The translations under genes and the position numbers were made by a program. The notes under the pieces were generated by a model that did no database searches, was not told where the DNA came from, and saw nothing but the letters and a program-made list of their open reading frames with translations. This document shows, piece after piece, positions 16,893-25,428 of a stretch of DNA of 64,000 nucleotides (the stretch's first letter is position 1; each line of letters begins with the position of its first letter). The stretch is from Aequorivita aquimaris (GTDB lineage Bacteria > Bacteroidota > Bacteroidia > Flavobacteriales > Flavobacteriaceae): contig NZ_JRWG01000005.1 in the NCBI RefSeq assembly GCF_001573155.1, positions 124,001-188,000 on the forward strand, given 5' to 3'.

Positions 16893-19139
16893 ATGCACCA
16901 ACTGATTTTAAAATACAAGATTTTCTTGCCCCTTGTTTTGTGTTTGCTGGTTTCAGTCAATTCCTCTTCAGCGCAAATTAAGGATACCATTGTGACCATA
17001 AAACAGTTACAGTATTCAGCCAGCAAAGCACTGGAAACTGAAAACTTTATGGAAGCGGTGAAAAATCTAAACGATGCCAACAAACTGGCAATGCTCCCGA
17101 AATATAGAAGTTATAAGCCAGATGTAGAATTAAGTATTGCAGAGCTTTACTATAATTTGGAATATTTTGACAAGGCGATTGATGAAACAAAAAAAGCAAT
17201 TGAAAATGGCGAAACCTATAAAAATTTCTATAAACTGGCAAAAGCTTATAATCTTTATGGAATTATTCTAGTTTCAAATGGTAAGACTGAAATAGCTGAA
17301 AAATACTTAAGTAAGGCTGACTCAATCTATACCGATCTCAATGATGAAAAAAGTAAGGCAAACGTACTTTATGGTAAAGGTCTGTTAGAGATTCGGTTAG
17401 GCAATTATGAAAAAGCCATTTCTTATTTAAAACCAGCTGCACAAAGCTTTAAGGAACAAGGTTTATTGTATCAAGAAGTGGGTGCATATAGCAGTATTGC
17501 AGATGCGCTTTCACTAATAAATCCTGAAATATATCCTCGCCCATTGCAGGAAGCTAGGAACTTTTTAAAGACTGTCTCTGAAATTTCATATTCACAAGGT
17601 TTCACAAAGTATATTGTGGAAAGCCATCGAATCAATTCACAGATCTTGATTGCAGAAAAGATGAATTCCAAAGCAGAGGAAGAGCTTAAATATTACTTCA
17701 ACCGAAAGGATTCGCTACGCCAAATTCACTTAAAAGCTATTGAACGCGGAATTCAAGCAGAATCTGCCATTGGCGATTTGAACGAAATAATAGCAACGCA
17801 ACAAGACGACCTCACAAAACAGGAAAAATCGCTATTTTTTGGAAAGCTTACAGGCTGGCTTAGTATTGCCCTCATTTTGATCCTTTCGCTCTTAACGCTA
17901 TCACTTTATAAAAACAATAATTTAAGGGCCAAGGCAAACGAACTGTTGCAGGACAAAAACACCGAGTTGCAGGAGGCAAAAGAAAATGCTGAAAAAGCTT
18001 CGCAGGCCAAGGCACAGTTTCTCTCCACCATTACGCACGAACTGCGAACGCCTATGTACACCGTAACCGGGCTAACGCACCTGCTTTTGGAAGAAGATCC
18101 GAAGCCGGAACAAAGAGAGCATCTAAACTCTTTGAAATTCTCTGGAGAATATCTGCTTTCCCTAATCAACAATATTCTCGACCTCAATAAATTAGAGGCC
18201 AATAAGGTTGAAATTGAAAAAGCGCCCTTCAATCTGAAAAAGCGGATAGACGGGGTGTTGATTGCCTTAAAGAAATCTGCGGAGGCCAAAAACAACAATG
18301 TTCATTACGAATACGACCCAACCTTGCCAAATGAAGTGATGGGCGATTCCCTGAAAATTTCACAAATCCTTATCAACCTTATCAGCAACTCCATCAAGTT
18401 TACCGAAAATGGCGATATCTGGGTACGGGTAAAAAATGCCGAAAAATCCGCCAATAAGGTGGTGGTCCATTTTGAAGTGGAAGATACGGGAGACGGAATT
18501 TCCAAAAAGAAACAAAACACCATATTTGAATCGTTCTCGCAAGGTTCACTTCAGATAAACCGAAAATACGGGGGAACGGGTCTTGGCCTCTCTATCGTAA
18601 AGAATCTATTGGAACTTATGGGCAGCAAAATATTCCTTGAGAGTAAGCTGGGCGAAGGTTCCAAATTTTGGTTCAATATAAGTTATGATATTGTGGAGTC
18701 AGAAACCAATATAGTTGACCCTAAAAATATGGAGGTTGTATTGGACAATGACATATTTGAAAACAAATCGGTGATGATTGTGGAAGACAACAAAATCAAC
18801 CAGATGATTACCAAGAAAATTCTTGAAAAGAAAAAAATGTCGTGCACCGTAGTAGATAACGGGATGGATGCCATAAAGCACGCCAAAGAACAAGATTTTG
18901 ACGTAATCCTCATGGACATCCACATGCCGGGAATTAGCGGAATAGAGGCCACGAAAAAGATTCGTGAATTTAACAGAACCGTTCCCATCATCGCTCTTAC
19001 CGCAATTACTATTGAGGAAAATTTAGAGGATTTTTATAAAGCGGGTTTCAATGAATTTATACCAAAACCTTTCAATGCCGAAGACTTTTTTGAAAAGATA
19101 AACCGCGTGCTACGCAGCAATGATTTTTTGGTGAAGTAA
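16893..19139 (+). CDS. TPR-containing hybrid histidine kinase/response regulator
   Basis: 748-residue membrane sensor. Order: signal-anchor helix (about 5-28), periplasmic TPR-like helical repeats (about 30-290, e.g. KAIDETKKAIENGE and AEKYLSKADSIY), a transmembrane helix near 322-340, a coiled coil, HisKA with the phosphorylated His382 in THELRTP, an HATPase domain (N box NLISNSIKF, G1 DTGDGIS, G2 GGTGLGLSI) and a C-terminal receiver with phospho-acceptor Asp675 in ILMDIHMPG and conserved Lys in PKPF. All catalytic residues are intact. There is no DNA-binding domain, so output needs a separate partner. It ends at the base before lpxK's stop on the other strand. Confidence 0.93.
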   Translation: MHQLILKYKIFLPLVLCLLVSVNSSSAQIKDTIVTIKQLQYSASKALETENFMEAVKNLNDANKLAMLPKYRSYKPDVELSIAELYYNLEYFDKAIDETKKAIENGETYKNFYKLAKAYNLYGIILVSNGKTEIAEKYLSKADSIYTDLNDEKSKANVLYGKGLLEIRLGNYEKAISYLKPAAQSFKEQGLLYQEVGAYSSIADALSLINPEIYPRPLQEARNFLKTVSEISYSQGFTKYIVESHRINSQILIAEKMNSKAEEELKYYFNRKDSLRQIHLKAIERGIQAESAIGDLNEIIATQQDDLTKQEKSLFFGKLTGWLSIALILILSLLTLSLYKNNNLRAKANELLQDKNTELQEAKENAEKASQAKAQFLSTITHELRTPMYTVTGLTHLLLEEDPKPEQREHLNSLKFSGEYLLSLINNILDLNKLEANKVEIEKAPFNLKKRIDGVLIALKKSAEAKNNNVHYEYDPTLPNEVMGDSLKISQILINLISNSIKFTENGDIWVRVKNAEKSANKVVVHFEVEDTGDGISKKKQNTIFESFSQGSLQINRKYGGTGLGLSIVKNLLELMGSKIFLESKLGEGSKFWFNISYDIVESETNIVDPKNMEVVLDNDIFENKSVMIVEDNKINQMITKKILEKKKMSCTVVDNGMDAIKHAKEQDFDVILMDIHMPGISGIEATKKIREFNRTVPIIALTAITIEENLEDFYKAGFNEFIPKPFNAEDFFEKINRVLRSNDFLVK

Positions 19140-20147
19140 TTACGATTTCTCTTTTATCGCTTTCTCAATACTACTTTTGAATTTCGCCTCTTCATCCTTC
19201 AAAATCACGGTTTTTATTGGCAAATAGTAGATTTCCGTAGTGTTTGAAATAGGCTGCAATCTCATAAAATCCTTTTCGGTCGTCAGTATTAAGGATTGCT
19301 TTTGCAACTCCTCAATTTCAGAAACGGTAAAATTATGATGGTCGGGGAATGATTTTTCGTCAAAGTTCAATCCTTCGCCCTTCAAAAACTCGATCAACGG
19401 CTTGGGGTTTGCAATACCCGTTACCAAAAGGAATTTGCGATCTTTTAAATAGGAAAGCGGTTTTTCTTCCTTTGCATTTTTTATTTCGGAAGCATAACCG
19501 ATTTTGGAAAAATATAGTTCCTGATGCGATTTCGGCTTCAGTTTTCGCTTTATGGTTTCGATTTTGGAATTGGAAATAGATTCGGGACATTTCGTTACAA
19601 CAATTATATCTGCCCGACCTGCGCCAAATTTCGGTTCCCGAAGATTTCCCGCGGGAAGCATACAGTCGTCCACGTACAATTTATCAAAAGAGGTAAGCAA
19701 AATGTTCAACGAGGCGGTTACCTTTCTATGTTGAAAGGCATCGTCGAGCAAAATTACGTCTGCCCTGTCCTGCAATTCCTCAATTCCCGTTTGCCGATCT
19801 TCGCATACGGCGACGGTTATTTCGGGAAATTTCTTTTTAAACTGAAGCGGCTCGTCGCCTACTTCTTCCGCAGTACTTTTAGTTAAAACTTCGCGGTAAC
19901 CGGAAGACTTCCGTTTATAACCGCGGCTCAAAACGGCAATCTTATTAGTGTCCTTTAAAAAAGAAACCAGTAATTCTATCATCGGCGATTTTCCCGTACC
20001 GCCCGTGGAAAGGTTTCCCACGCAGATAACCGGAAAATCATAGCTTTTGCTTTTCAAAATCCCTTTGTTGTAAAAAAAGTTGCGGAGCGCAGTAATGCCA
20101 CCGTAGAGGATTGAAAAAGGAAATAATAACTTCCGCAGAAAATTCAT
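19140..20147 (-). CDS. lpxK: Tetraacyldisaccharide 4'-kinase
   Basis: Inner-membrane-associated kinase adding the 4'-phosphate to lipid A disaccharide, which marks the organism as lipid-A-making Gram-negative. The 335-residue protein has an N-terminal membrane-binding helix (about 5-27), the P-loop GNLSTGGTGKSP near 44-55, SRGYKRKS near 75-82 and DDAFQHRKV near 135-143, the last with the catalytic Asp-Asp-x-x-Gln-His. Divergent from the Nif3-like gene, convergent with the kinase gene with no gap. Confidence 0.95.
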   Translation of the reverse strand: MNFLRKLLFPFSILYGGITALRNFFYNKGILKSKSYDFPVICVGNLSTGGTGKSPMIELLVSFLKDTNKIAVLSRGYKRKSSGYREVLTKSTAEEVGDEPLQFKKKFPEITVAVCEDRQTGIEELQDRADVILLDDAFQHRKVTASLNILLTSFDKLYVDDCMLPAGNLREPKFGAGRADIIVVTKCPESISNSKIETIKRKLKPKSHQELYFSKIGYASEIKNAKEEKPLSYLKDRKFLLVTGIANPKPLIEFLKGEGLNFDEKSFPDHHNFTVSEIEELQKQSLILTTEKDFMRLQPISNTTEIYYLPIKTVILKDEEAKFKSSIEKAIKEKS

Positions 20148-20251
20148 TTAACGAAAGTACTAATTCCGCAGAAATTGAGGATTGCTTTAAAATAAAAATA
20201 GAGGCCGCTAAAAATTGGGCAAACCGTTATCTTTACCGAAAATGTAGAAAA

Positions 20252-21346
20252 ATGAAGGTAAAAGAAGTAATCGCACTGCTTGAGGAGCTCTCCCCGCTCT
20301 CCTATTCCGAAGGTTTTGACAATACCGGTCTGTTGATCGGCGATGTCAACGCCACTGTCTCGGGAATCTTGGTAACGCTGGATACGCTTGAAAAAGTGGT
20401 GGATGAAGCCATTGAAAAAAAATGCAACCTCATCGTGAGCTTTCACCCGATTATTTTCTCGGGCCTGAAAAAAATTACTGGAAAAACCTATGTGGAACGC
20501 GTGGTGCAAAAAGCCATAAAACACGACATCGCCATATTCTCAAATCATACCGCGCTGGACAATTCCTGGAACGGCGTAAATGCAATGATCTGCGAAAAGC
20601 TCAGGTTGAAAAATCGTTCGGTGTTAATTCCACAAAACGAAACCATTAAAAAACTCATTACGTTTGTGCCTTCAAAAGATGCCGAAAAAGTTAGAAACGC
20701 CCTTTTTGCAGTTGGTGCAGGCAATATTGGCAATTATGAAAATTGCAGTTTCAATATTGAGGGAAAAGGTAGTTTTAAGGGCAATGAAGCCTCCAATCCC
20801 GTAATCGGAAAAAAGGGCGAAACACATTTTGAAGAAGAAACCCAAATTGGGATTACTTTTGCAAAACACCTCCAAAGCAATATTTTAAAAGCCTTGTTTG
20901 AAGCGCATCCGTACGAAGAAGTAGCTTATGAAATTACTACACTCGAAAACCAAAACCAACATTTGGGGATGGGAATGGTCGGAGAACTGGAACAAGCGTT
21001 GGATGAAAGAACGTTTTTAAAATTTCTAAAGGAAACCATGAAAACGGATTGCGTGCGGCATTCCGCTATGCTGGATAAACCAATTAAGAAGGTTGCGGTT
21101 CTCGGTGGAAGCGGAGCTTTTGCAATTGATGCCGCAAAAAAAGCTGGCGCCGATGCATTTATTTCGGCAGATTTTAAATACCACGACTTCTTTAGGGCTG
21201 AAAACACAATACTTTTGGCAGATATTGGACATTATGAAAGCGAACAGTACACAAAAGACCTTTTACATTCTTTCCTTAAGAAAAAAATCACTAATTTTGC
21301 AGTCCTTTTATCACAAATAAATACCAATCCTATTAGCTATTTATAA
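20252..21346 (+). CDS. Nif3-like dinuclear metal center hexameric protein
   Basis: 364 residues, the long form of the Nif3/YqfO (GTP cyclohydrolase I type 2 homologue) family. N-terminal Nif3 half: SEGFDNTGLLIGD near 20-32 and the metal-binding SFHPIIFSG and SNHTALDN motifs; a central PII-like insertion (YENCSFNIEGKGSF to ALFEAHPYEEVAYEI); C-terminal half with HSAMLDKPIKKVAVLGGSG and DIGHYESEQ. It forms hexamers with a two-metal site, function uncertain. The frame extends upstream into lpxK territory, but ATG 20252 (MKVKEVIALLE) is the family start. Three bases separate it from the next gene. Confidence 0.92.
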   Translation: MKVKEVIALLEELSPLSYSEGFDNTGLLIGDVNATVSGILVTLDTLEKVVDEAIEKKCNLIVSFHPIIFSGLKKITGKTYVERVVQKAIKHDIAIFSNHTALDNSWNGVNAMICEKLRLKNRSVLIPQNETIKKLITFVPSKDAEKVRNALFAVGAGNIGNYENCSFNIEGKGSFKGNEASNPVIGKKGETHFEEETQIGITFAKHLQSNILKALFEAHPYEEVAYEITTLENQNQHLGMGMVGELEQALDERTFLKFLKETMKTDCVRHSAMLDKPIKKVAVLGGSGAFAIDAAKKAGADAFISADFKYHDFFRAENTILLADIGHYESEQYTKDLLHSFLKKKITNFAVLLSQINTNPISYL

Positions 21347-21349
21347 TTT

Positions 21350-22132
21350 ATGGCAACAAAAACCGAAGTTACTGTTGAAGAGAAGTTAAGAGCACTGTAT
21401 GATCTGCAACTTATTGATTCCAGAATTGATGAAATAAGAAGCGTTCGTGGCGAACTTCCGCTGGAAGTGGAAGATCTTGAGGACGAGGTGGCAGGAATGA
21501 ACACCCGTTTGGAAAAGCTTAAGGCAGACCTTGAGGTAATTGAAGACCAAATCAAGGAAAAGAAGAACAATATTGAAGAGTCTAAGGCTCTCATTAAAAA
21601 ATATACTGCACAACAGGATAATGTTCGAAATAATCGCGAATATAACTCCTTGAGTAAAGAAGTTGAATTCCAAGAGCTTGAAATTCAACTTGCGGAAAAA
21701 AACATCAAGGAATATCGCGCACAGATTGAGCAAAAGAACCAAGTAATTGAAGAAACCAAAGGACGTTTTGACGAGCGCTCTGAGCATTTAAAGCACAAGC
21801 AAAACGAGCTGGACGAAATCTTGAAAGAGACCGAGAAGGAAGAGCAAACGCTTATCAAGGAATCTGAAAACTTTGAATCCCAAATTGAGCCTCGACTTCT
21901 AAAAGCCTACAAACGCATTCGCACCAATGTGAAAAACGGTTTGGCCGTAGTTCCTGTGGAGCGTGGTGCTTCGGGAGGTTCTTTCTTCACCATTCCACCA
22001 CAAGTGCAAATGGAGATTGCAGGTCGAAAAAAAATTATTACTGACGAGCACAGTGGACGAATCTTAGTTGATCCAGATTTAGCTGCCGAAGAGCGTGAAA
22101 AAATGGAAGCTAAGTTTGCAAAACTTAAATAA
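21350..22132 (+). CDS. Zinc-ribbon-family coiled-coil protein lacking the zinc cysteines
   Basis: 260 residues. A long coiled coil (about 8-190) precedes a C-terminal block resembling the C4 zinc-ribbon (DUF164/CdsZ-like) family. In classic members this block has two CxxC pairs, of the type RGxCxGC and CxxCGRIL; here the matching positions read RGASGGSF and TDEHSGRIL, so all four cysteines are replaced and no zinc can be bound. The rest of the domain (IPPQVQMEI, GRILVDPDL) is well kept, which argues for a working protein and not decay. It is 3 bp after the Nif3-like gene, a pairing common in Bacteroidota. Function is unknown. Confidence 0.85.
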   Translation: MATKTEVTVEEKLRALYDLQLIDSRIDEIRSVRGELPLEVEDLEDEVAGMNTRLEKLKADLEVIEDQIKEKKNNIEESKALIKKYTAQQDNVRNNREYNSLSKEVEFQELEIQLAEKNIKEYRAQIEQKNQVIEETKGRFDERSEHLKHKQNELDEILKETEKEEQTLIKESENFESQIEPRLLKAYKRIRTNVKNGLAVVPVERGASGGSFFTIPPQVQMEIAGRKKIITDEHSGRILVDPDLAAEEREKMEAKFAKLK

Positions 22133-22152
22133 ATACCACCCTTAATTATAAC

Positions 22153-22184
22153 AAAGCCTTCACATATTGTGAGGGCTTTTTTTG
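22153..22184 (+). terminator. Intrinsic terminator
   Basis: AAAGCCTTCACA at 22153-22164 pairs with TGTGAGGGCTTT across a 3-base loop with one G-T wobble, followed by a run of T. It ends the Nif3/zinc-ribbon transcript. Confidence 0.8.
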
Positions 22185-22241
22185 TACTTTAAATGCAAGG
22201 TTTTCTATTTACTGAAGACCAATTCCACAAAATCAAACAAT

Positions 22242-22913
22242 ATGAAAAAAATCACATTTATCATTGCAAGTATTTTTCTTTTCTCGCTTCAGGGCGCTTG
22301 CAAACCTTCCAATGAAAGTAATAAGCAGGCTGAGGCTATTGCCCAAAAAGAACAAGTTCCAGTTCAAACCGAACCTGTTAACGGCCTAAAGAGAGCGTAT
22401 TTTGCAAGTGGTTGCTTTTGGTGTGTTGAGGCCATCTACGAAAGTGTAAATGGTGTTAAGAAAGCCATTTCAGGCTATAGCGGCGGCGAAACGAAAAACC
22501 CAACGTATCAAAATCATGCAGATCACGCAGAAGCAGTGGAGGTAATTTATGATCCTGAAATTGTAAGTTTTAATCAGTTGGTTGATGTGTATTTCGGCTC
22601 ACAAAATATAACCCAAGTGAATGGTCAAGGCCCTGATCACGGGAAATCGTACCGCTCTATTATTTTTTATCAGAATGATGAAGAAAAGAAAATTATTGAT
22701 GAAAAAATTAATGCACTGAATAAACAATTAAATGGAGATAAAGTTGCCGCACAAGTTTTGCCATTCCAAAAATTTTGGGATGCAGAGAACTACCACCAAA
22801 ACTACGAGCGTAACAATCCCGATAATCCGTACATTCAAAATGTTTCCATTCCACGTTTGAACAGATTTAAGGAGAAATTTCCGGAACTTTTAAAAAAAGA
22901 TTCCGCGCATTAA
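22242..22913 (+). CDS. msrA: Peptide-methionine (S)-S-oxide reductase, lipoprotein form
   Basis: Repairs oxidised methionine. The 223-residue protein begins with a lipoprotein signal (LFSLQGAC, lipid Cys20), so it works in the periplasm or on a membrane face instead of the cytoplasm. The catalytic motif is GCFWCVEA with Cys near residue 58; further family blocks are SGYSGGETKNPTY, DHAEAVEVIYDP and GPDHGKSYRSIIFY, and YHQNYE at the C-terminus. The frame is open upstream to 22182, but that region lies next to the terminator and the ATG at 22242 starts the signal peptide. It has no fused MsrB domain. Confidence 0.93.
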   Translation: MKKITFIIASIFLFSLQGACKPSNESNKQAEAIAQKEQVPVQTEPVNGLKRAYFASGCFWCVEAIYESVNGVKKAISGYSGGETKNPTYQNHADHAEAVEVIYDPEIVSFNQLVDVYFGSQNITQVNGQGPDHGKSYRSIIFYQNDEEKKIIDEKINALNKQLNGDKVAAQVLPFQKFWDAENYHQNYERNNPDNPYIQNVSIPRLNRFKEKFPELLKKDSAH

Positions 22914-22934
22914 TTCTTTGGAATAATCTGAATA

Positions 22935-23756
22935 TCAAAATTCCATAGCTTCGGTTGTGGAATTTTTTATTGCCTTCAATTCAAAAATCAACGGGTATAA
23001 TTTATTTGGCATTTCGAACACCCCTTCTTCATTTTTAATCAAGCCGGGAAATATATCATAAGGAGAAGCATCATGTTCTTTTAGATATTCTATTTGAAGT
23101 CCTGCTTCGGCAAGCGAAGATATCACTTCACCCAAACTATGGTTCCAGCCGTATTCCTTGCTCACCATTTTTGAATTTTTATCGGCATACGTACCTTGGT
23201 ATTCCTCATAAATCGCTTCTTTTTGCTGGTAGCCATATTTCATCTCTGGAGGTGAAACGGTATAATCAAACATCCAGGCAATGGGATGGAATTCTACAAT
23301 ATAAAAAAATCCGCCGGGCTTTAACCGTTCCGAAATCATCTGCGCCCACGGTTTTAAATCGGGCAACCAACCTATCGTCCCGTAGCTTGTAAAAACAATA
23401 TCAAATTTTTCTGAAACAAATTGTGAAGTATCCAAAACATTGCAACAAACAAACTTCGCATCAAGTTTCAATTCCGTGTTCAATTGCTTTGCTAATTTAA
23501 TTGCTTCATCAGAAATATCAACGCCCGTACATTTGGCACCCATTCGCGCAAGACTTAGCGTATCCTGCCCAAAATGACACTGAAGATGCAAAATATTTTG
23601 TCCACAAACCTCGCCAAAGGCTTCCATTTCGTATTTATTCAGCGATGACTTGCCTTTTCTAAAATTGGCCAAATCATAAAATTCACTATCGGCATGTACA
23701 GGAACTTTGGCATTCCAAGTATTGCGATTGGTTTCAAACATTTCTGCTTCATTCAT
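22935..23756 (-). CDS. Class I SAM-dependent methyltransferase
   Basis: 273-residue cytoplasmic methyltransferase. SAM motif I is ILHLQCHFGQDTLSLARMGA near 55-74, motif II the acidic VDISDEAIKLA near 79-89, and motif IV FDIVFTSYGTIGWLPDL near 118-134, followed by LKPGGFFYIVEFHPIAW. It resembles uncharacterised methyltransferases in which the substrate is unknown. It converges with msrA, 21 bp apart, with no hairpin seen between them. Substrate cannot be inferred from neighbours. Confidence 0.87.
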   Translation of the reverse strand: MNEAEMFETNRNTWNAKVPVHADSEFYDLANFRKGKSSLNKYEMEAFGEVCGQNILHLQCHFGQDTLSLARMGAKCTGVDISDEAIKLAKQLNTELKLDAKFVCCNVLDTSQFVSEKFDIVFTSYGTIGWLPDLKPWAQMISERLKPGGFFYIVEFHPIAWMFDYTVSPPEMKYGYQQKEAIYEEYQGTYADKNSKMVSKEYGWNHSLGEVISSLAEAGLQIEYLKEHDASPYDIFPGLIKNEEGVFEMPNKLYPLIFELKAIKNSTTEAMEF

Positions 23757-23870
23757 TTTCTTAAATTTTAATAATTAAGCTCTAACACAAAAAAAACATT
23801 CGATAACATTTTTCAAATTTATTTACGATTTTCGTTAAACATCGGTTAAAATAATTTAAATCTGAAATGT

Positions 23871-23900
23871 TTTGTTGTAGTTTTAGAAATACTAACTTTA
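23871..23900 (+). promoter_or_regulatory. Promoter of the small gene pair
   Basis: TTTG at 23871-23874 and TAACTTTA at 23893-23900, 18 bases apart, closely follow the Bacteroidota -33/-7 layout. The leader to the ATG at 23914 is about 10 bases. Confidence 0.6.
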
Positions 23901-23913
23901 AAAAACTAAAATT

Positions 23914-24072
23914 ATGGGTGACATCATCTGGTTAATTGTAGTACTCCTTATTATAGGATGGCTCGTAGGTTACTTCGGTTTCGGTGAAGCTGTTGGAAGC
24001 CTAATTCACATTTTACTGGTCTTAGCAATAATTGGTATTCTGTACCGATTGGCAACTGGCCGCAGACCTTAA
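23914..24072 (+). CDS. Small membrane protein (lmo0937-like)
   Basis: 52 residues, MGDIIWLIVVLL to YRLATGRRP: two hydrophobic helices (about 4-20 and 29-45) joined by GYFGFGEAVGSL. The pattern fits the lmo0937/DUF5670 family of tiny two-helix inner-membrane proteins, common in Bacteroidota and linked by expression to stress. A good promoter lies just upstream and a tiny lipoprotein gene 42 bp downstream. Function not known. Confidence 0.8.
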   Translation: MGDIIWLIVVLLIIGWLVGYFGFGEAVGSLIHILLVLAIIGILYRLATGRRP

Positions 24073-24114
24073 TCAATCTTAATTTTAAAATTAACCCTTA
24101 AACAACAAACTAAT

Positions 24115-24246
24115 ATGAAAAAAGTATTCTTAATTTTATTTGCAGCAGGCTTGATGGCAACAAGCTTTACTAGCTGCCGCGAAAACAAAACCGTAGGCGA
24201 CGAAGTTGAAGACGTAGCAGACGATATTGAAGATGCTGTAGATTAA
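24115..24246 (+). CDS. Very small acidic lipoprotein
   Basis: 43 residues: a lipoprotein signal ending in SFTSC (lipid Cys21), then only 22 residues, strongly acidic, patterned as VGDEVEDVADDIEDAVD with heptad-like valines and isoleucines. It is probably an envelope-anchored short amphipathic helix. It shares a transcript with the preceding two-helix membrane gene and is closed by a terminator. Not a fragment: it has start, lipobox, stop and terminator. Function unknown. Confidence 0.75.
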   Translation: MKKVFLILFAAGLMATSFTSCRENKTVGDEVEDVADDIEDAVD

Positions 24247-24264
24247 TTTTATCTATATATCCAT

Positions 24265-24299
24265 AAAAGCCCTTCCAGTTAATCTTGGGAGGGCTTTTT
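24265..24299. terminator. Terminator between the small lipoprotein and the GNAT gene
   Basis: AAAAGCCCTTCC at 24265-24276 pairs with GGGAGGGCTTTT with one wobble, with T-runs on both strands. It overlaps the 3' end of the convergent GNAT gene and can serve both directions. Confidence 0.75.
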
Positions 24300-24581
24300 C
24301 TTTTTGGCCTCGTTTGCCACTATGGATTTCCATTCAGGATGTTTTTCAATATAATTCTTTGTGAAGGGACAAACGGGAATAACTTTCAGTCCTCTTAATT
24401 CTATTTGCAGTAAAACCTTTTCGGTCATTTCACTGGCTATACCCCTGCCCGAAAGTTCCTCGGGCACCTCGGTATGGTTTAAAGATAAAATACCGGGTTG
24501 CACCGAATATTCAATAATTGCCTTATAGCCATCAACCTCGGCTTCAAATCTATTTTCCTCTTTATTGTCAATTACACGCAT
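24279..24581 (-). CDS. Small GNAT-like N-acetyltransferase (YidJ type)
   Basis: 100 residues, the minimal GNAT fold of the YjdJ/Acetyltransf_CG family. The acetyl-CoA binding loop is seen as PEELSGRGIASEMTEKVL near 39-56 (R/Q-x-x-G-x-G/A form), followed by LKVIPVCPFTKNYIEKHPEW with the family's conserved Cys and Tyr. Such proteins acetylate small molecules or proteins, with unknown target. The start faces the next gene, whose upstream region overlaps only slightly. Confidence 0.85.
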   Translation of the reverse strand: MRVIDNKEENRFEAEVDGYKAIIEYSVQPGILSLNHTEVPEELSGRGIASEMTEKVLLQIELRGLKVIPVCPFTKNYIEKHPEWKSIVANEAKKKKPSQD

Positions 24582-24674
24582 GCCTTAGGGAGTTTATTGA
24601 TTGAATACAATAAAAATACAAAAAATATGAAAGCCAAAAGTATTCCTTACTTTTACAAAAAAACTTATCAATTT

Positions 24675-25376
24675 ATGAAGATCATCTGTACCACAATAAT
24701 AGTAATGGTAGCCCTAGCCGGCTGCAATAACAATCAAAAGTCAATACAGGAAGCTTCCGCCGAAAAATCATTTATGAACAGTGACTCACTGAGCAATCTC
24801 ACAAATGCCCAACGCATTGCAAATGCGAATGGTTACGAAGCGTGGAAAGATGTTTCAGAAATCTCATTTACCTTTAATGTAAATCGCGGCGGGAATCATT
24901 TTGAACGCTCATGGACCTGGAATCCTAAGACAAGTGATATAAAAATGGTTTCCCAAAAAGACACCGTACGTTATAACAGAACCAAAATGGACAGTCTGAG
25001 CATGAAAACTGACGCAGCCTTTATAAACGATAAATACTGGCTTCTCGCCCCCTTTCAATTGGTCTGGGATGATGGAATTACAGTTTCAGAGAAAGAACAT
25101 ACCGTGGCGCCCATTTCCAAAGACACCCTAAGCCAACTAACCATCGTTTATGGAAATGAGGGAGGCTATACGCCCGGCGATGCATACGATTTTTTTTATG
25201 ATGAAAATTTCAAAATAAAGGAATGGAACTATAGAAAAGGAAATGCCGAAACTCCCTCTATGAGTACTACTTGGGAGGATTATGAAAATTTCAACGGAAT
25301 AGAAATTGCAAAAATGCACAAGGATAGCACGGGTAACTTCAAATTGTATTTTACCGATATTTCGGTGAAAAAATAA
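24675..25376 (+). CDS. Lipoprotein of unknown function
   Basis: 233 residues started at ATG 24675, which gives a lipoprotein signal MKIICTTIIVMVALAGC with lipid Cys17. An earlier in-frame ATG at 24627 would put 16 charged residues before the signal and lies before a TACTTTTA promoter-like element (24648-24655), so it is less likely. The mature part reads like a single beta-rich domain: ISFTFNVNRGGNHFERSWTWNPKTSD, LLAPFQLVWDDG, and YDFFYDENFKIKEWNYRKGN. It is similar in style to outer-membrane-targeted lipoproteins of Flavobacteriia. Family not recognised with certainty. Confidence 0.72.
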   Translation: MKIICTTIIVMVALAGCNNNQKSIQEASAEKSFMNSDSLSNLTNAQRIANANGYEAWKDVSEISFTFNVNRGGNHFERSWTWNPKTSDIKMVSQKDTVRYNRTKMDSLSMKTDAAFINDKYWLLAPFQLVWDDGITVSEKEHTVAPISKDTLSQLTIVYGNEGGYTPGDAYDFFYDENFKIKEWNYRKGNAETPSMSTTWEDYENFNGIEIAKMHKDSTGNFKLYFTDISVKK

Positions 25377-25393
25377 GCTTGTAATTAGTTCCC

Positions 25394-25401
25394 TATTTTT
25401 G
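25394..25401 (+). promoter_or_regulatory. Promoter -7 element of the kynurenine cluster
   Basis: TATTTTTG is a perfect TAnnTTTG, 27 bases before the kynU ATG at 25429. No convincing -33 partner. This is the only promoter-like match I found before the cluster. Confidence 0.5.
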
Positions 25402-25428
25402 TTAAAATCCAAAACCCAACCCATTCAA

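Noticed and set aside
20111-20251. In-frame extension of the Nif3-like gene into the lpxK region
   Set aside because: It would overlap lpxK on the other strand, and the family starts at MKVKEVI (20252).
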